Assembly (NCBI RefSeq): GCF_024808665.1
Contig: NZ_JANUBZ010000002.1
Location: forward strand, 248,001 to 312,000
DNA from: Mucilaginibacter empetricola
GTDB taxonomy: Bacteria; Bacteroidota; Bacteroidia; Sphingobacteriales; Sphingobacteriaceae
Direction of reading: 5' to 3'
Length of the DNA: 64,000 nucleotides
Shown: in pieces, positions 1 through 10,600 of the stretch
Numbering within the stretch: the first letter of the stretch is position 1
Layout: every line of letters starts with the position of its first letter
The notes under the pieces: generated by a model
The model's database searches: none
What the model saw: the letters and a program-made list of their open reading frames with translations, nothing else
Told to the model about the DNA's origin: nothing
Made by a program: the position numbers and the translations under genes

Positions 1-735
1 ACAGGTGGTGTAATGCTTTGGAAACTGAATGCAGCCTTACCAAGTGTAATATGGCAAATATATGATTGGTACCTGGAGCCTAATGCCGGTTATTACGCCA
101 TGCAAAATGCCTGCGAGCCGTTGCATATTCAGTTTAACCAGGATGATTCAACCGTTGCTGTTATTAACAGGATGCACCACGCTACCGGCTCATTGACTGC
201 AAAAGCTGATATTTATGATATAGATAGCAAACTGATCAAATCATTTTCAGCAGAACATATCAGCCTAAATGAAACTGGTTCCCCTGAAGTGATTAAGTTA
301 AAGGAATTGTTAACAGCAACAAAAGGTGTAAGCTTTGTGGTGTTGAATTTAACAAACGCAGCCGGTAAAAATGTTTCGCATAACGTGTACTGGTTGTCGC
401 CCGGGAATGATTTTACAAGCTTTAACACCATGCAGGCAACTGAGTTACAAACCAGGGTTTTAAGTGAAGAGAAAGGTACAAGCGAAAATAAATGGACATT
501 GGAGCTCAGCAACAACACCGATAAAATAGCATTTTTTGTACGCCCTCAATTAATGAATAATGGTGAAGAAGTGATGCCAAGTTACTGGACAGCCAATTAT
601 TTTACCCTGGCCCCGCACGAAAGTATTAAAGTAACCGTAGGTGCTCCGGTAGCTATATTAGGAGGCACACAACCAAGCGTTTTAGTGGAAGGCTGGAATG
701 TTGCCAAACAGGAAATAGCACTATCTGCAAAATAA
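1..735 (+). CDS. GH2-family glycosidase (exo-beta-glucosaminidase/mannosidase-like), C-terminal part, 5' cut by window edge
   Basis: The frame is open from base 1, so only the last 244 residues are visible and the true start lies upstream. The first visible residues (MLWKLNAALPSVIW, then YDWYLEPNAGYY) match the end of the catalytic barrel in GH2 enzymes of the exo-beta-D-glucosaminidase and beta-mannosidase type, where a Trp-rich loop precedes a Y-D-x-Y-L motif. The rest is predicted beta-rich, as expected for the C-terminal immunoglobulin-like domains. The catalytic acid and nucleophile lie outside the window, so substrate cannot be fixed; chitosan or mannan oligosaccharides are the family options. 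It is followed by an intrinsic terminator, so it ends its transcription unit. Confidence 0.75.
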   Translation, partial: TGGVMLWKLNAALPSVIWQIYDWYLEPNAGYYAMQNACEPLHIQFNQDDSTVAVINRMHHATGSLTAKADIYDIDSKLIKSFSAEHISLNETGSPEVIKLKELLTATKGVSFVVLNLTNAAGKNVSHNVYWLSPGNDFTSFNTMQATELQTRVLSEEKGTSENKWTLELSNNTDKIAFFVRPQLMNNGEEVMPSYWTANYFTLAPHESIKVTVGAPVAILGGTQPSVLVEGWNVAKQEIALSAK

Positions 736-756
736 TCTCTCTGATATAGTCAAGTT

Positions 757-791
757 AACAAGGCCCTGGTTTTACCGGGGCCTTTGTTTTT
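757..791 (+). terminator. Intrinsic terminator after the GH2 gene
   Basis: ACAAGGCCC pairs with GGGCCTTTGT around a short T-rich loop, followed by TTTT. It lies 22 bp after the GH2 stop and between that gene and the convergent FUSC-like gene. Confidence 0.75.
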
Positions 792-818
792 GAAGTGTGT
801 TTGACTATAGTTTAACGA

Positions 819-1319
819 TCAATGTTCAGCTGCTTTTACCTCTCGTTTACTCAAAATTAGGTTAAATAAAACAGTAATGAGCAGGGCTATTACGCATCCG
901 CTAACTACGCATACTACCCGTTCAACCGCAACAAACCAGTGCTTGCTTCGTTCCTGCTGTATAGTTACAATAACAAAACCTGCCAGTGCGCTTCGTAAGG
1001 CATCCTTAATATTCAGTGCCAGGCCAATACATATGGTTAAAATTACGCCGATGCATAAAATAATAAGATTGGGTAGCTGTATGGGATACAGGCAAATGCC
1101 CACGGCGCAGCCCAGTATATTTGCCTTGATGCGATTGTAAGCCTGCGTGGTACTATGATCGGGCGAGAGTACGATCACTACCGAAACAATGGCCCAATAA
1201 AATGGGTATTGAGGTATTAGCAGATAAGGTATATAACAAACTAGCAACCCCACCAGGCATTTAATAATATAAATAAAATTAGACGGGAATTCGCTTTTTT
1301 TAAATGGGTTGGTAAGCAT
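819..1319 (-). CDS. FUSC-like small integral membrane protein
   Basis: A 166-residue protein with about six hydrophobic segments. The central stretch (YWAIVSVVIVLSPDHSTT, followed by a conserved R and a glycine-bearing helix) resembles the repeating unit of FUSC / aromatic-acid exporter-like proteins (YccS, AaeB). Full-length members have two such halves and a cytosolic domain. This one has a single membrane block, as in the short FUSC_2 proteins, so it may work as an oligomer. Substrate is unknown. It is transcribed alone, convergent with the upstream glycosidase and divergent from the amine oxidase. Confidence 0.6.
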   Translation of the reverse strand: MLTNPFKKSEFPSNFIYIIKCLVGLLVCYIPYLLIPQYPFYWAIVSVVIVLSPDHSTTQAYNRIKANILGCAVGICLYPIQLPNLIILCIGVILTICIGLALNIKDALRSALAGFVIVTIQQERSKHWFVAVERVVCVVSGCVIALLITVLFNLILSKREVKAAEH

Positions 1320-1451
1320 ACTTAATTGAGCTTTTTTAACACTAAGGTGGTGTTTTTTGAAACAAGCGACGTCAGTTTTATATTAAAAGTATAATAAAAA
1401 ATTAAATTATGTTACTTTGTTTTCAACTATCATTTACCTGTATTAGTATCC

Positions 1452-2765
1452 ATGAATAAAAGCGATGTGTTAATTATTGGCGCGGGAGCCGCCGGATTGA
1501 TGGCTGCCAACTTATTGGTAAAAGCCGGAAAAAAGGTAACCGTATTAGAGGCGCGCGATCGTTGCGGGGGCCGTATCCATACTTTGCATAACGAACTTTT
1601 CTTTAAAAACGTTGAACTTGGGGCCGAGTTTATTCATGGCGACCTACCGGTTACACTTGGCTTGCTTAATGAGGCAGGCATTGCCTATTATCCTGCCGAC
1701 GCAGAGATGTGGCAGTATAAAAACGGCGCATTTGTTACGGAACGTCGCTTTATTGAGGAGTGGGGTTTACTGATGGAAAAGCTTGATGAAGTTGAGCACG
1801 ATATCAGTATTGAAGAATTTTTAGACAAAGAGTTCCCGGAAGACAAGTACAATGACTTGAAAAATTCGGTGCGGCGTTTTGTATCGGGGTATGATACCGC
1901 TGATCCTGAAAAGGCAAGCACTTTTGCCTTGAGAAACGAATGGCAAGGCGAAGATGGTGATGCCCAGTACCGCGTTAAAGGTGGATATGGGGTGATGATT
2001 AAATATCTGGAAGATAAAATTACCGGTTCGGGAAATGAAATCTATCTCAACTCCATTGTAAAAGAAATTAAGTGGTTGCCGGGCAGGGTAGATGTAGTTA
2101 CGTTGGATGGCTCGGTTTATGAGTCATCGCAAATAATAATAGCGCTGCCATTGGGCATTTTAAAAGCAGGCGATATTGAAAAGGCATCGATATCATTTAA
2201 TCCGCCGTTGGCTGAACAAAATAAAGCCATTGCGGATATGGGTTTTGGATCTATTATTAAAGTGCTGCTTGAATTTGAAGAGGCTTTTTGGATGGATGCT
2301 AAAACGGAAACTTTGGCAGGCAAAAGCTTAGGCAATATGGGCTTTTTATTATCGGATGAGAACATGCCAACCTGGTGGACACAGGTGCCGCAACACAGCG
2401 CGATACTGACCGGCTGGTTGGGTGGATTACCCGCATACAAAAAAAAGGATGCTACAGAACAGGAAATATTGAACGAGTCGCTACAGTCGTTGAGCAATAT
2501 ATTTAAACGGGATATAGAGGAGTTAAAGGGTAAACTGCGGGCGTTTTATATTGCTAACTGGACCGTTGATCCATTTACGTTGGGCTCATATGCTTATGAT
2601 ACTGTTGCCGTATCGCAATTGCGCAGCTTGTTGAATACGCCGGTTAGTGATACTGTATTTTTTGCAGGCGAATACCTGTATGAGGGCGCTGCAATGGGAA
2701 CTGTTGAAGCTGCACTTTGGAGTGGCGAAGATGCAGCAAAGAAAATATTGGATAAAAGCGCATAG
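1452..2765 (+). CDS. Flavin-dependent amine oxidase (monoamine oxidase family)
   Basis: A 437-residue FAD enzyme expected to oxidise amines to imines with release of H2O2. The N-terminal Rossmann motif is GAGAAG (residues 10-15), followed by the acidic residue and GGR of EARDRCGGR (about 33-41). The C-terminal FAD-contact block reads GEYLYEGAAMGTVEAALWSG, the usual end of PF01593 enzymes. There is no signal peptide, so it is probably cytoplasmic. Length is normal for bacterial polyamine or monoamine oxidases, but the substrate cannot be assigned. The patatin gene ends 14 bp beyond its stop on the opposite strand. Confidence 0.85.
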   Translation: MNKSDVLIIGAGAAGLMAANLLVKAGKKVTVLEARDRCGGRIHTLHNELFFKNVELGAEFIHGDLPVTLGLLNEAGIAYYPADAEMWQYKNGAFVTERRFIEEWGLLMEKLDEVEHDISIEEFLDKEFPEDKYNDLKNSVRRFVSGYDTADPEKASTFALRNEWQGEDGDAQYRVKGGYGVMIKYLEDKITGSGNEIYLNSIVKEIKWLPGRVDVVTLDGSVYESSQIIIALPLGILKAGDIEKASISFNPPLAEQNKAIADMGFGSIIKVLLEFEEAFWMDAKTETLAGKSLGNMGFLLSDENMPTWWTQVPQHSAILTGWLGGLPAYKKKDATEQEILNESLQSLSNIFKRDIEELKGKLRAFYIANWTVDPFTLGSYAYDTVAVSQLRSLLNTPVSDTVFFAGEYLYEGAAMGTVEAALWSGEDAAKKILDKSA

Positions 2766-2778
2766 GGTTTTGTAAACC

Positions 2779-3681
2779 TTAACCCTGTGCTAATTTTCTG
2801 ATACCGCCTTCGTTATATTTTTCAAGGCTTTGGATAGCTGCCGCCCTGCCTGTTTCAACCATTTCTTCGGCCCGGTAAAAATCGAAGGCGCCGCAGCAAT
2901 CGGCTGATACTTCAATTAAAATATCTGGTGGATGTTGTTCTATAGAAACTTTGGCAATATGAAACATCATTAAGCTGATGGTTTTGTTAATCAGGTTAAA
3001 ATAGCCAATCTTTTCCTCATTGCTTAAAGGGTTAAGCTTTTGCAGGTGATGGTAAAAATCTTTAAGTCTTTTTTGATAAACAGATTGTTCGGCTACAATT
3101 TCTGTTTTTTGAATAACCGGTTTAATGTAAGGAATATCGGCATTCACATTTACAGCAATTAAAATATCGCCGGGTGTTCTGGTAATATATTCAATGGGGA
3201 TGTTATTAATCACACCGCCATCAACCAGTAAACCATCCGCTGTTTTAACCGGGGTTAGCACCGTAGGTATGGCAACTGATGCTCTTATAGCGTTAAATAC
3301 GTTACCTTCGGTAAAAATTACTTCCTTTTTATTGATAATATCAGCTGCAACGGCTGCATAAGGCATGCCAAAATCCTCAATATTCTGATCGGAGATAAAT
3401 TCCTTCATTTTATGAAACAACTTATCACCCTTTACCAGTCCTTCGGTAGTAAAACTAAAATCGAGCAGGTTAAAAAGCTTCATTTTATCCAGCGTGTAAA
3501 GCCACTCTTTATAAGCCTCCAATTTGCCCGAAGCATAAACCCCACCAACAACTGCACCCATTGAAGTACCGGCTATGGATGATATTTGGAATCCGTTTTT
3601 TTCCAGTTCTTCAATAGCACCAATATGCGCTATACCTCTGGCACCGCCCCCCGATAATACCAATGCTACTTTTTGTTTCAT
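2779..3681 (-). CDS. Patatin-like phospholipase
   Basis: A 300-residue patatin-domain lipid acyl hydrolase. The oxyanion-hole motif GGGARG is at residues 11-16, the nucleophile elbow GTSMG at 38-42 (Ser40), and the catalytic Asp sits in a D-G-G motif near residue 155, giving the complete Ser-Asp dyad. There is no signal peptide and no outer-membrane barrel, so it is the short cytoplasmic or peripheral type, like E. coli RssA/YchK. A C-terminal Cys-Cys pair is present without a known role. It appears monocistronic. Confidence 0.88.
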   Translation of the reverse strand: MKQKVALVLSGGGARGIAHIGAIEELEKNGFQISSIAGTSMGAVVGGVYASGKLEAYKEWLYTLDKMKLFNLLDFSFTTEGLVKGDKLFHKMKEFISDQNIEDFGMPYAAVAADIINKKEVIFTEGNVFNAIRASVAIPTVLTPVKTADGLLVDGGVINNIPIEYITRTPGDILIAVNVNADIPYIKPVIQKTEIVAEQSVYQKRLKDFYHHLQKLNPLSNEEKIGYFNLINKTISLMMFHIAKVSIEQHPPDILIEVSADCCGAFDFYRAEEMVETGRAAAIQSLEKYNEGGIRKLAQG

Positions 3682-3812
3682 TTAACTAAGGTTTATACTT
3701 ATAATCTTATACGTTAATATACGAAAAAGGTGCTCTTAAAACCTCCCTTTTTTTGACACCTAAAATGCTTATTTGTTTAAACGCTGAATAAATATTTATA
3801 ATACCTCTTAAA

Positions 3813-5120
3813 TTATGCCGGTTTCCAGTAATTGCCTGATATGATAATCATATCCAGTAACTTAATAGTATTATCGTAATAATCAAAGTCTTTTAATTTA
3901 AAGGCGATAAGATAATCCCAAACTTTATTAAGCCATTGTTGGTTTTTTGAATCGACCATGGCAGCTACACCAAACGGAGCGCTAAAGCTAAGTGCTTCAA
4001 AATTATTCCCCTTTAAATCGTTACCAGCCAGAGTGTACCCAGCAGCCAGATTATAGGTGTCGTTTTTGGTGGTGCTTCTTATCCAGGTATTTATTTTATC
4101 TGTAATTTCTTTGGCGCGCTTATCGCCATTGAGCAAGTAGTCGGTGCCAATGCGCCAGGGTACACGGCAGGCATTGTAATTATAATATCCATCATATTTT
4201 GATTCGAGGAAATAAGGTCGCGCTGGCTTTGCCGTTTTGTTGATGTTTACAATGAAATCGGGAAGTAACCCGGCATCAGGACTATATTTTTCCTGCATTA
4301 TACTAAAGAGACTGTAATTATGATCTATAACCTTTTTCCATCTATCGTCGGCTGTGGCTTTATAAAATGCTTTGAAATTTGCCGGCATAAAATCAGATGA
4401 GCGGGTATCAAAAAAGTCCTTGCTTTCGTCTTCCACGGCATCACTCAATAAAATCGACCATGTAATATGGTTGATTTCATATTGCATAATGGCATTAATT
4501 GCAGCTTTTCCTTCAGCAAGATAATTGATAGCTCCATTGCTTCCCCATTGCTTATCGGCCAGTAATAAAGAATAGGCTATATCCATATCACCATCGGTAG
4601 CGGAAGTATTATCCAAATTTTTGCCGCCCGGATGTTGCGCCCAAGCCATTAAGTATTTGCTTTTACCGGTTGGATGTGCTTTGTAATAATTATACAACCT
4701 GTTATAGGTTTGTTGTGCTGTAGTATCATAGCCCGCCATTAAGGCTACTATAACCATCCCGTATCCCTGCCCTTCGGATACGCATTGCTTTTTGCCTATT
4801 CCTTCAAACCATATAAAGCTTTGGTTTTTGCCCGGCACAGTCTTTATAAAACGATTTTTCCACTGTGTATAAAAATCCGTCACCGCTTTGTCCAATTGGT
4901 TTTGACTAACATGGTTAGGCTTTATGGTACCCGCTGCATATTTTACATGCTGCGGAAAAGGTTTTAAAGCTTGCTGCGCAAAAAGTGGATGAAAAAGGGA
5001 AATGCCAAAAAATAGGAGAAGGCTAAATAAAACCTGATGATACAGATTCGCAATAACCTTCTTCCCAACTTTCTTCGTTCCTGATTTAATATTGATAGCT
5101 CCTAATATCCTGCACCTCAT
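3813..5120 (-). CDS. Glycoside hydrolase family 8 enzyme (endoglucanase/chitosanase-like)
   Basis: A 435-residue secreted GH8 enzyme, an inverting endo-glycanase fold acting on beta-1,4-glucan, chitosan or xylan. The general acid Glu116 lies in SEGQGYGM and the acidic cluster TDGDMD is at 175-180, both family hallmarks. A hydrophobic export segment (about 29-48) ends at a likely cleavage after FAQQ. The only in-frame ATG gives an unusually long basic pre-segment and makes the gene overlap the LysR gene by 35 bp. That tight overlap suggests co-transcription with the regulator. A role in bacterial cellulose synthesis (BcsZ) is not supported, since no bcs genes are nearby. Confidence 0.82.
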   Translation of the reverse strand: MRCRILGAINIKSGTKKVGKKVIANLYHQVLFSLLLFFGISLFHPLFAQQALKPFPQHVKYAAGTIKPNHVSQNQLDKAVTDFYTQWKNRFIKTVPGKNQSFIWFEGIGKKQCVSEGQGYGMVIVALMAGYDTTAQQTYNRLYNYYKAHPTGKSKYLMAWAQHPGGKNLDNTSATDGDMDIAYSLLLADKQWGSNGAINYLAEGKAAINAIMQYEINHITWSILLSDAVEDESKDFFDTRSSDFMPANFKAFYKATADDRWKKVIDHNYSLFSIMQEKYSPDAGLLPDFIVNINKTAKPARPYFLESKYDGYYNYNACRVPWRIGTDYLLNGDKRAKEITDKINTWIRSTTKNDTYNLAAGYTLAGNDLKGNNFEALSFSAPFGVAAMVDSKNQQWLNKVWDYLIAFKLKDFDYYDNTIKLLDMIIISGNYWKPA

Positions 5121-6126
5121 TAAAAAGTATAGCCTCTTTGTTGAATTTTAAGGGGGCCGCGGCTGCAACCTTTGGTTTATGCGCTGCTTGTTCCTTCACA
5201 ATTATCTTTTTTTCAGCATCATCAACACTCATATCCTCGCCTGCAAAATACATTTTCAGGCAATCCAGAAAATTCATAATGGCGGGGGTTTGTTTGCAGG
5301 TAGCCGCGTACCAAGCTCTTTTGGCTACGCTATGATGCAGTGGTTTTACAACAATGTTTTTGTCTTTTAAATAAGGCTCAACAATCCAATCGGCTAAAAC
5401 GGTAATACCTAAACCGGCGTTTACCATTTCAATAGCCGCATCAGTATAATGTATACGGTGAAGCGTTTTAGGCTTAACCTGCTGTGCCTGTATCAGCGAT
5501 TCGATAACCGGAGTATCCTGGTATGACGGGTCATACAGCGGCAATATCAATTCCTCTCCCTGAAAGTCGGATATTTCTATGACATCTTTTTTTGCCAAAG
5601 GATGGTCCTTGCAAATTACGGCCGCTAACTGATCAACAAAAATAGGCTCGTATCTTATTTTGGTGTTTACCATCTGGGTGCGGATAATGCCAATGTCCAG
5701 ATCGCCGTTCATCAGGTATTCCAGCGGGCGACGGGTAGCGTCGGACAGTATTTGAATATTGATATCGGGCCAGCGTTTTTTGTAGTATTTAATAATGGCA
5801 GGCAGCCAATGGTAGGCCGTATAGCACTGCATGCTGATACTCAATTTGCCCGTTTTTCCGTTTTTATAGTTGTTGATATCCTCTTCAAGCGACTTCAATT
5901 CGGCCAAAATCTTCTCCGAGCTGCGCAAAAAACGATACCCTTGTTCAGACAAATGTAATCTTTTGCCCTGGCGGTCAAATATATCTACGTCCAACTCACG
6001 CTCCAACTCTTTTAATTGATGACTCAGCGCTGACTGTGTTAAATGCAGCGTTTTAGCTGCTTTGGTCAATGTTCCCTCTTTTGAGATGGTATCCACTAAC
6101 CTAAAATGATGCAATGCTATATTCAT
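5086..6126 (-). CDS. LysR-family transcriptional regulator
   Basis: A 346-residue LysR regulator. The N-terminal winged helix-turn-helix reads LTKAAKTLHLTQSALSHQL, followed by a substrate-binding domain of two alpha/beta lobes. I chose the ATG at 6126 (MNIALHHFRLVD) rather than an in-frame start 9 codons upstream because LysR proteins begin close to the first helix. The C-terminal tail of about 45 residues is longer than usual and low in similarity. It is divergent from the RND efflux operon (89 bp between starts) and overlaps the GH8 gene, so it may regulate either. The DNA-binding domain resembles MetR-type members, but the effector is unknown. Confidence 0.88.
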   Translation of the reverse strand: MNIALHHFRLVDTISKEGTLTKAAKTLHLTQSALSHQLKELERELDVDIFDRQGKRLHLSEQGYRFLRSSEKILAELKSLEEDINNYKNGKTGKLSISMQCYTAYHWLPAIIKYYKKRWPDINIQILSDATRRPLEYLMNGDLDIGIIRTQMVNTKIRYEPIFVDQLAAVICKDHPLAKKDVIEISDFQGEELILPLYDPSYQDTPVIESLIQAQQVKPKTLHRIHYTDAAIEMVNAGLGITVLADWIVEPYLKDKNIVVKPLHHSVAKRAWYAATCKQTPAIMNFLDCLKMYFAGEDMSVDDAEKKIIVKEQAAHKPKVAAAAPLKFNKEAILFNEVQDIRSYQY

Positions 6127-6187
6127 TATTAGAAATTTTAATAATTGTAACAAATTTAATTCATTTTTTTCATATAGAGGATAGTTT

Positions 6188-6195
6188 TACTTTTG
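6188..6195 (+). promoter_or_regulatory. Bacteroidota -7 promoter element of the efflux operon
   Basis: TACTTTTG matches the Bacteroidota -7 consensus TAnnTTTG exactly and lies 20 bp before the tolC-like ATG, implying a very short leader. No clear -33 TTTG is present at the usual spacing, which would fit dependence on an activator such as the divergent LysR protein (inference). Confidence 0.5.
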
Positions 6196-6214
6196 CAGTG
6201 TCAAACTTACACAT

Positions 6215-7615
6215 ATGTTAAACATCTCTTCAAAACAGTTACTCCTTGGTTTTTTGAGTGTTTTATTTGTCTTTAGGGCTAATGGCCAAAAAATATTGAC
6301 TATTAAAGAAGCTGAACAAACCGCACTTGCTAATTATGGTTCCATAAAAGCAAAAGCAAATCAGCTTAACGCTGCCAAAGCAAATTTAACCGAATCAAAA
6401 ACTGAGGCCCTTCCCGATTTAACGTTATCAGGCCAGCAGGATTACGGTACTGTAAATTCACAGTACGGGCCGCTTTATGCATTTAAAGGACAAGGACTGG
6501 CATCATCAGGGCCGGCCCTGGGTAGTCAAAACTGGAATGCCGCTTTTGGTTCTTTTTACATCAGTACTGTTAACTGGGATTTTTTCTCATTCGGCAAAGC
6601 GAAGGAAAAAGTTAAAGTGCAGAAAAATGTTGTTAATCTGAATGAAACAGACCTGGCGCAGGAACAGTTTCAACACGAGATTAGGGTAGCAAGTACTTAC
6701 CTCAATTTGCTGGTTGCACAGCAGTTAAGTAAGGCGGAGCAGGATAATCTTAACCGCGCTATTGATCTGCAAAGGGTGGTAGTGGCAAGGGTTAAAAATG
6801 GCTTAAACCCAGGTGTTGATTCATCACAGGCTAATGCTGAAGTTGCCAATGCCAAAATTGCATTAACCAACGCCCAGGAGGTTGAGCAGGAGCAGAGCAA
6901 TTTACTGGCGCAGTTTCTTGGTGTGCAGCCGCAAAATTTCACATTAGATAGTGTCACTATTGCAAAGGCACCGGCAAATGCGGATCCGCAGTCGCAAATC
7001 AATCTTGAAAACCATCCAACATTACGTTTTTATAAAAACCTGATAAACGTAAGCGACGAGGAAACTAAATATTTAAAAACTTTTAACTACCCAACTTTTA
7101 GTTTGGTGGGATCTTTTGATGCCAGGGGTACCGGTTTTAATCAGGGCTATGGTGCCAATCAAAGCCTTTATACCAGTAGTTATGGAACAGGAATAGACCC
7201 AAGCAGGTATAATTATTTGTTTGGTATTGGCATTACCTGGAATATCACTACGCCATTAAGGGTACATTACCAGGTTAAGGCGCAGAAGTATATTTCTGCC
7301 CAATATCAGGATCAATATGATTTGGTTGATGAACAATTAAGAGACCAATCCGTGCTGGCAGAAACCAAGATCAGCAACGCACTGAAAAACTATAACGATG
7401 TGCCTGAAGAGGTTAAGGCAGCAACCGACACGTATCATCAAAAGTTTGCCCTTTACCAAAACGGGTTGTCAAATATTGTTGATTTTACCCAGGCATTGTA
7501 TATTTTAAATCGTGCAGAGGTGGATAAATACATAGCATCAAACAATGTATGGCAGGCACTTTTATATAAGGCCGCTGCGACAGGCGATTTTGGGATTTTT
7601 ATAAATAACTTTTAA
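6215..7615 (+). CDS. TolC-family outer membrane efflux protein
   Basis: A 466-residue outer membrane factor. An N-terminal signal peptide ends near FRANGQ (about residue 25). Two long alpha-helical repeats (roughly 30-240 and 270-466) separated by beta-barrel strands give the TolC fold, with repeated motifs LTESKTEALPDLTL and QALYILNRAEVDKYIASNN at equivalent places in the two halves. It would form the trimeric exit channel of the pump encoded by the next two genes. It is the first gene of the operon, with 14 bp to the permease. Confidence 0.88.
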   Translation: MLNISSKQLLLGFLSVLFVFRANGQKILTIKEAEQTALANYGSIKAKANQLNAAKANLTESKTEALPDLTLSGQQDYGTVNSQYGPLYAFKGQGLASSGPALGSQNWNAAFGSFYISTVNWDFFSFGKAKEKVKVQKNVVNLNETDLAQEQFQHEIRVASTYLNLLVAQQLSKAEQDNLNRAIDLQRVVVARVKNGLNPGVDSSQANAEVANAKIALTNAQEVEQEQSNLLAQFLGVQPQNFTLDSVTIAKAPANADPQSQINLENHPTLRFYKNLINVSDEETKYLKTFNYPTFSLVGSFDARGTGFNQGYGANQSLYTSSYGTGIDPSRYNYLFGIGITWNITTPLRVHYQVKAQKYISAQYQDQYDLVDEQLRDQSVLAETKISNALKNYNDVPEEVKAATDTYHQKFALYQNGLSNIVDFTQALYILNRAEVDKYIASNNVWQALLYKAAATGDFGIFINNF

Positions 7616-7629
7616 TACAGCATACTAAA

Positions 7630-10600
7630 ATGGGAATGATAAAAGGGGCTCTTCAAAAGCCGATCACCATACTGGTAATAGTTGCGGGATTATTCTTCTT
7701 CGGTATTAATGCCATACGGAGCATTAAAATTGATATTTTCCCCGATTTGAACTTGCCAGTAATTTATGTATCGCATCCATACGGAGGTTTTACTCCGGAT
7801 CAGATGGAGGCGTACTTCGGTAAGCAATATGTTAACTTACTACTTTTCGTTTCGGGTGTTAAAAGTATCGAAACAAAAAACATTCAAGGTTTAACTTTAA
7901 TTAAGATTACATTTTACGAGGGCACTAATATGGCCCAGGCCGCGGCGGAGGTCACGGCATATACCAACAGGGCGCAGGCCGGTTTTCCGCCCGGCTCGCA
8001 GCCGCCATTTATTTTGCGCTTTGACGCATCCACGCTACCAGTAGGCCAATTAGTATTAAGCAGCCCAACCCGTTCAAATAACGAATTGCTCGATTTTGCA
8101 TTGGTTTACATACGGTCGGCCTTTACTTCGGTACCGGGTTTGGTGGCTCCGGCACCATTTGGTGGTAACCAGCGTACGGTGGTTATAAAGGCTGATCCTG
8201 AATTATTGCGTTCACATAATTTAACGCCCGATCAGTTGGTTGTGGCCCTGCGTGATAATAACTTGAACACACCTGCGGGTAACGTTCGTGTTGGCGATTT
8301 TAACTATTTAACGCCTACCAATACCACCATTAAAAATGTAAGCGATTTTGGTGATATCCCACTGATTAAAAACGGTGTTCAAACTGTATTTGTACATGAT
8401 GTAGCAACGGTAGAAGATGCTGCGGATATTACAACAGGTTATGCGCTGATTAATGGTAAACGCTCGGTTTACCTGCCTATCACCAAATCGGCATCGGCTT
8501 CAACCTGGGAAGTGGTTCAGAACCTCAAAAAGGCACTCCCCCGTTTTCAGGCTTTAGTACCGCCGGATGTTAAGTTGTCTTTCGTTTTTGACCAATCTAT
8601 TTACGTAATCAACGCGGTAAAGAGTTTGGCCGAAGAAGGTGCAATTGGTGCTGTACTTACCGGGTTAATGGTATTATTGTTTTTGGGCGATAGAAGAGGA
8701 GCGCTGATTGTAATATTAACTATCCCTACCTGTATCGTTTCGGCAGTGCTGTTTTTATCGCTGTTTCATCAAACCATCAACATCATGACGCTGAGCGGCC
8801 TTTCGCTGGCTATTGGTATCCTGGTGGATGAATCAACGGTAACGATTGAAAATATTCACCAGCATTTTGATATGGGTAAACCCAAAGCCCTGGCTATTTG
8901 GGATGCCTGTAAAGAAATTGCGTTCCCTAAGTTGCTGATCCTGTTTTGTATCCTGGCGGTGTTTGCGCCGGCGTTTACCATGACTGGTATTCCGGGAGCA
9001 TTATTCCTTCCGTTAGCACTGGCTATTGGTTTTTCAATGATTATATCTTACTTGCTGGCACAAACCTTTGTACCTATCATGGCCAACTGGATCATGAAAA
9101 ACGAGCATGAAGATAAGAGCCATAAAGATGGCTTTGCACTGGATGATGAAGGTGACGCATGGCAGCAAAAGGAAAACGCTATTAAACATGCAACCGAAGC
9201 TAAAGGCGGTAAGCTTACCCGTTTTGATAAATTCAGACTAAGCTTCCTGAAACTGATGGACAGGATGCTGCCAAACCGTAAACTGATTGTATCAGCCTAC
9301 GTTGTTGTTGCTTTTGGGTTGGCGTTTTTACTGTTTATACTGATTGGACGTGATGTATTGCCAAAAACTAACTCAGGTACTTTCCAGGTGCGTTTACGCG
9401 GAGCCGATGGTACCCGTTTAGAACGCACCGAGCTCAGCACTATTAAGGCGCTGCATATATTAGATAGTTTAGTTGGCAAGCAAAATATAGCTATAACATC
9501 GTCTGTTGTGGCTACGCACCCTGCATCGTTTTCAACAAACCCTATTTATATGTTTATGGCCGGCCCGCAGGAAGCTGTTATGCAAGTGCAGTTGGCCGAA
9601 GGATATAAAGTGAACCTTGATGAGTTGAAAGAACGTTTCAGGCATGCTATGAAAAAGGATCTGCCCGATGTTAAAATGTCTTTTGAGCCGATTGAGCTTA
9701 CTGATAAAATTTTAAGTCAGGGTTCGCCAACGCCAATTGAGGTTGCGCTTACCGGTAAAAATAAGAAACAGGATGAGGAGTACGCTGGCAAAATTGTAAA
9801 TAAATTAAACCAGATAAATTATTTAAGAGATGTGCAAATAGCACAGTCATTTAAATACCCGGCTATAAATATTGATATTGACAGAACCCGTGCTGCAGAA
9901 TTAGGCGTAGGCGTGGGTGATATATCAAGAACGTTAACCGCATCAACATCTTCATCACGTTTAACAGAGAAGAATGTTTGGCTGGATCAGAAAGTTGGTT
10001 TAAGTTATCAGGTTCAGGTAGAAGTTCCTGAATACCAGATGACCGATATAAATGATATTAAAGAAATACCTATACTGGCTAATCAACCAAGACCAATATT
10101 GAGCGATGTTGCCTCTGTTAAGCCGGGCCTTACTAATGGCGAGGATGATGATATTGGCGCCGTACCAACGTTTTCGGTTACTGCCAACTTAAATAATAAG
10201 GATTTAGGTACCGCAACGGATGATGTAAAAGGAGTAATCAAATCATTAGGTAAATTGCCACGCGGTTTAACGGTTGAGTTGCGCGGCATGAGTCAAACAT
10301 TAACTGATACGCTGGATAGCTTACAGTCCGGTTTATTGGTGGCGGTATTGGTTATATTCCTGATGCTTGCAGCTAATTTCCAATCGTTTAAAGTATCGTT
10401 AGTAGTACTATCAACGGTGCCGGCGGTATTATTTGGTTCGTTGTTCCTGGTTAAAATAACCGGAGCTACGCTAAATTTGCAATCGTACATGGGTATGATC
10501 ATGTCGGTAGGGGTATCCATTTCCAACGCGGTACTGATGGTTACCAACGCCGAAGAGCTCAGAAAGCATAACGGCGATGCACTTAAATCGGCCCGTGAAG

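Noticed and set aside
877-1140. 87-codon plus-strand frame
   Set aside because: It lies inside the FUSC-like gene on the other strand and has no family features.
6133-6157. AAATTT-N13-AAATTT in the LysR-tolC gap, as a LysR box
   Set aside because: AAATTT is too common in AT-rich gaps, and the spacing does not fit the T-N11-A rule clearly.
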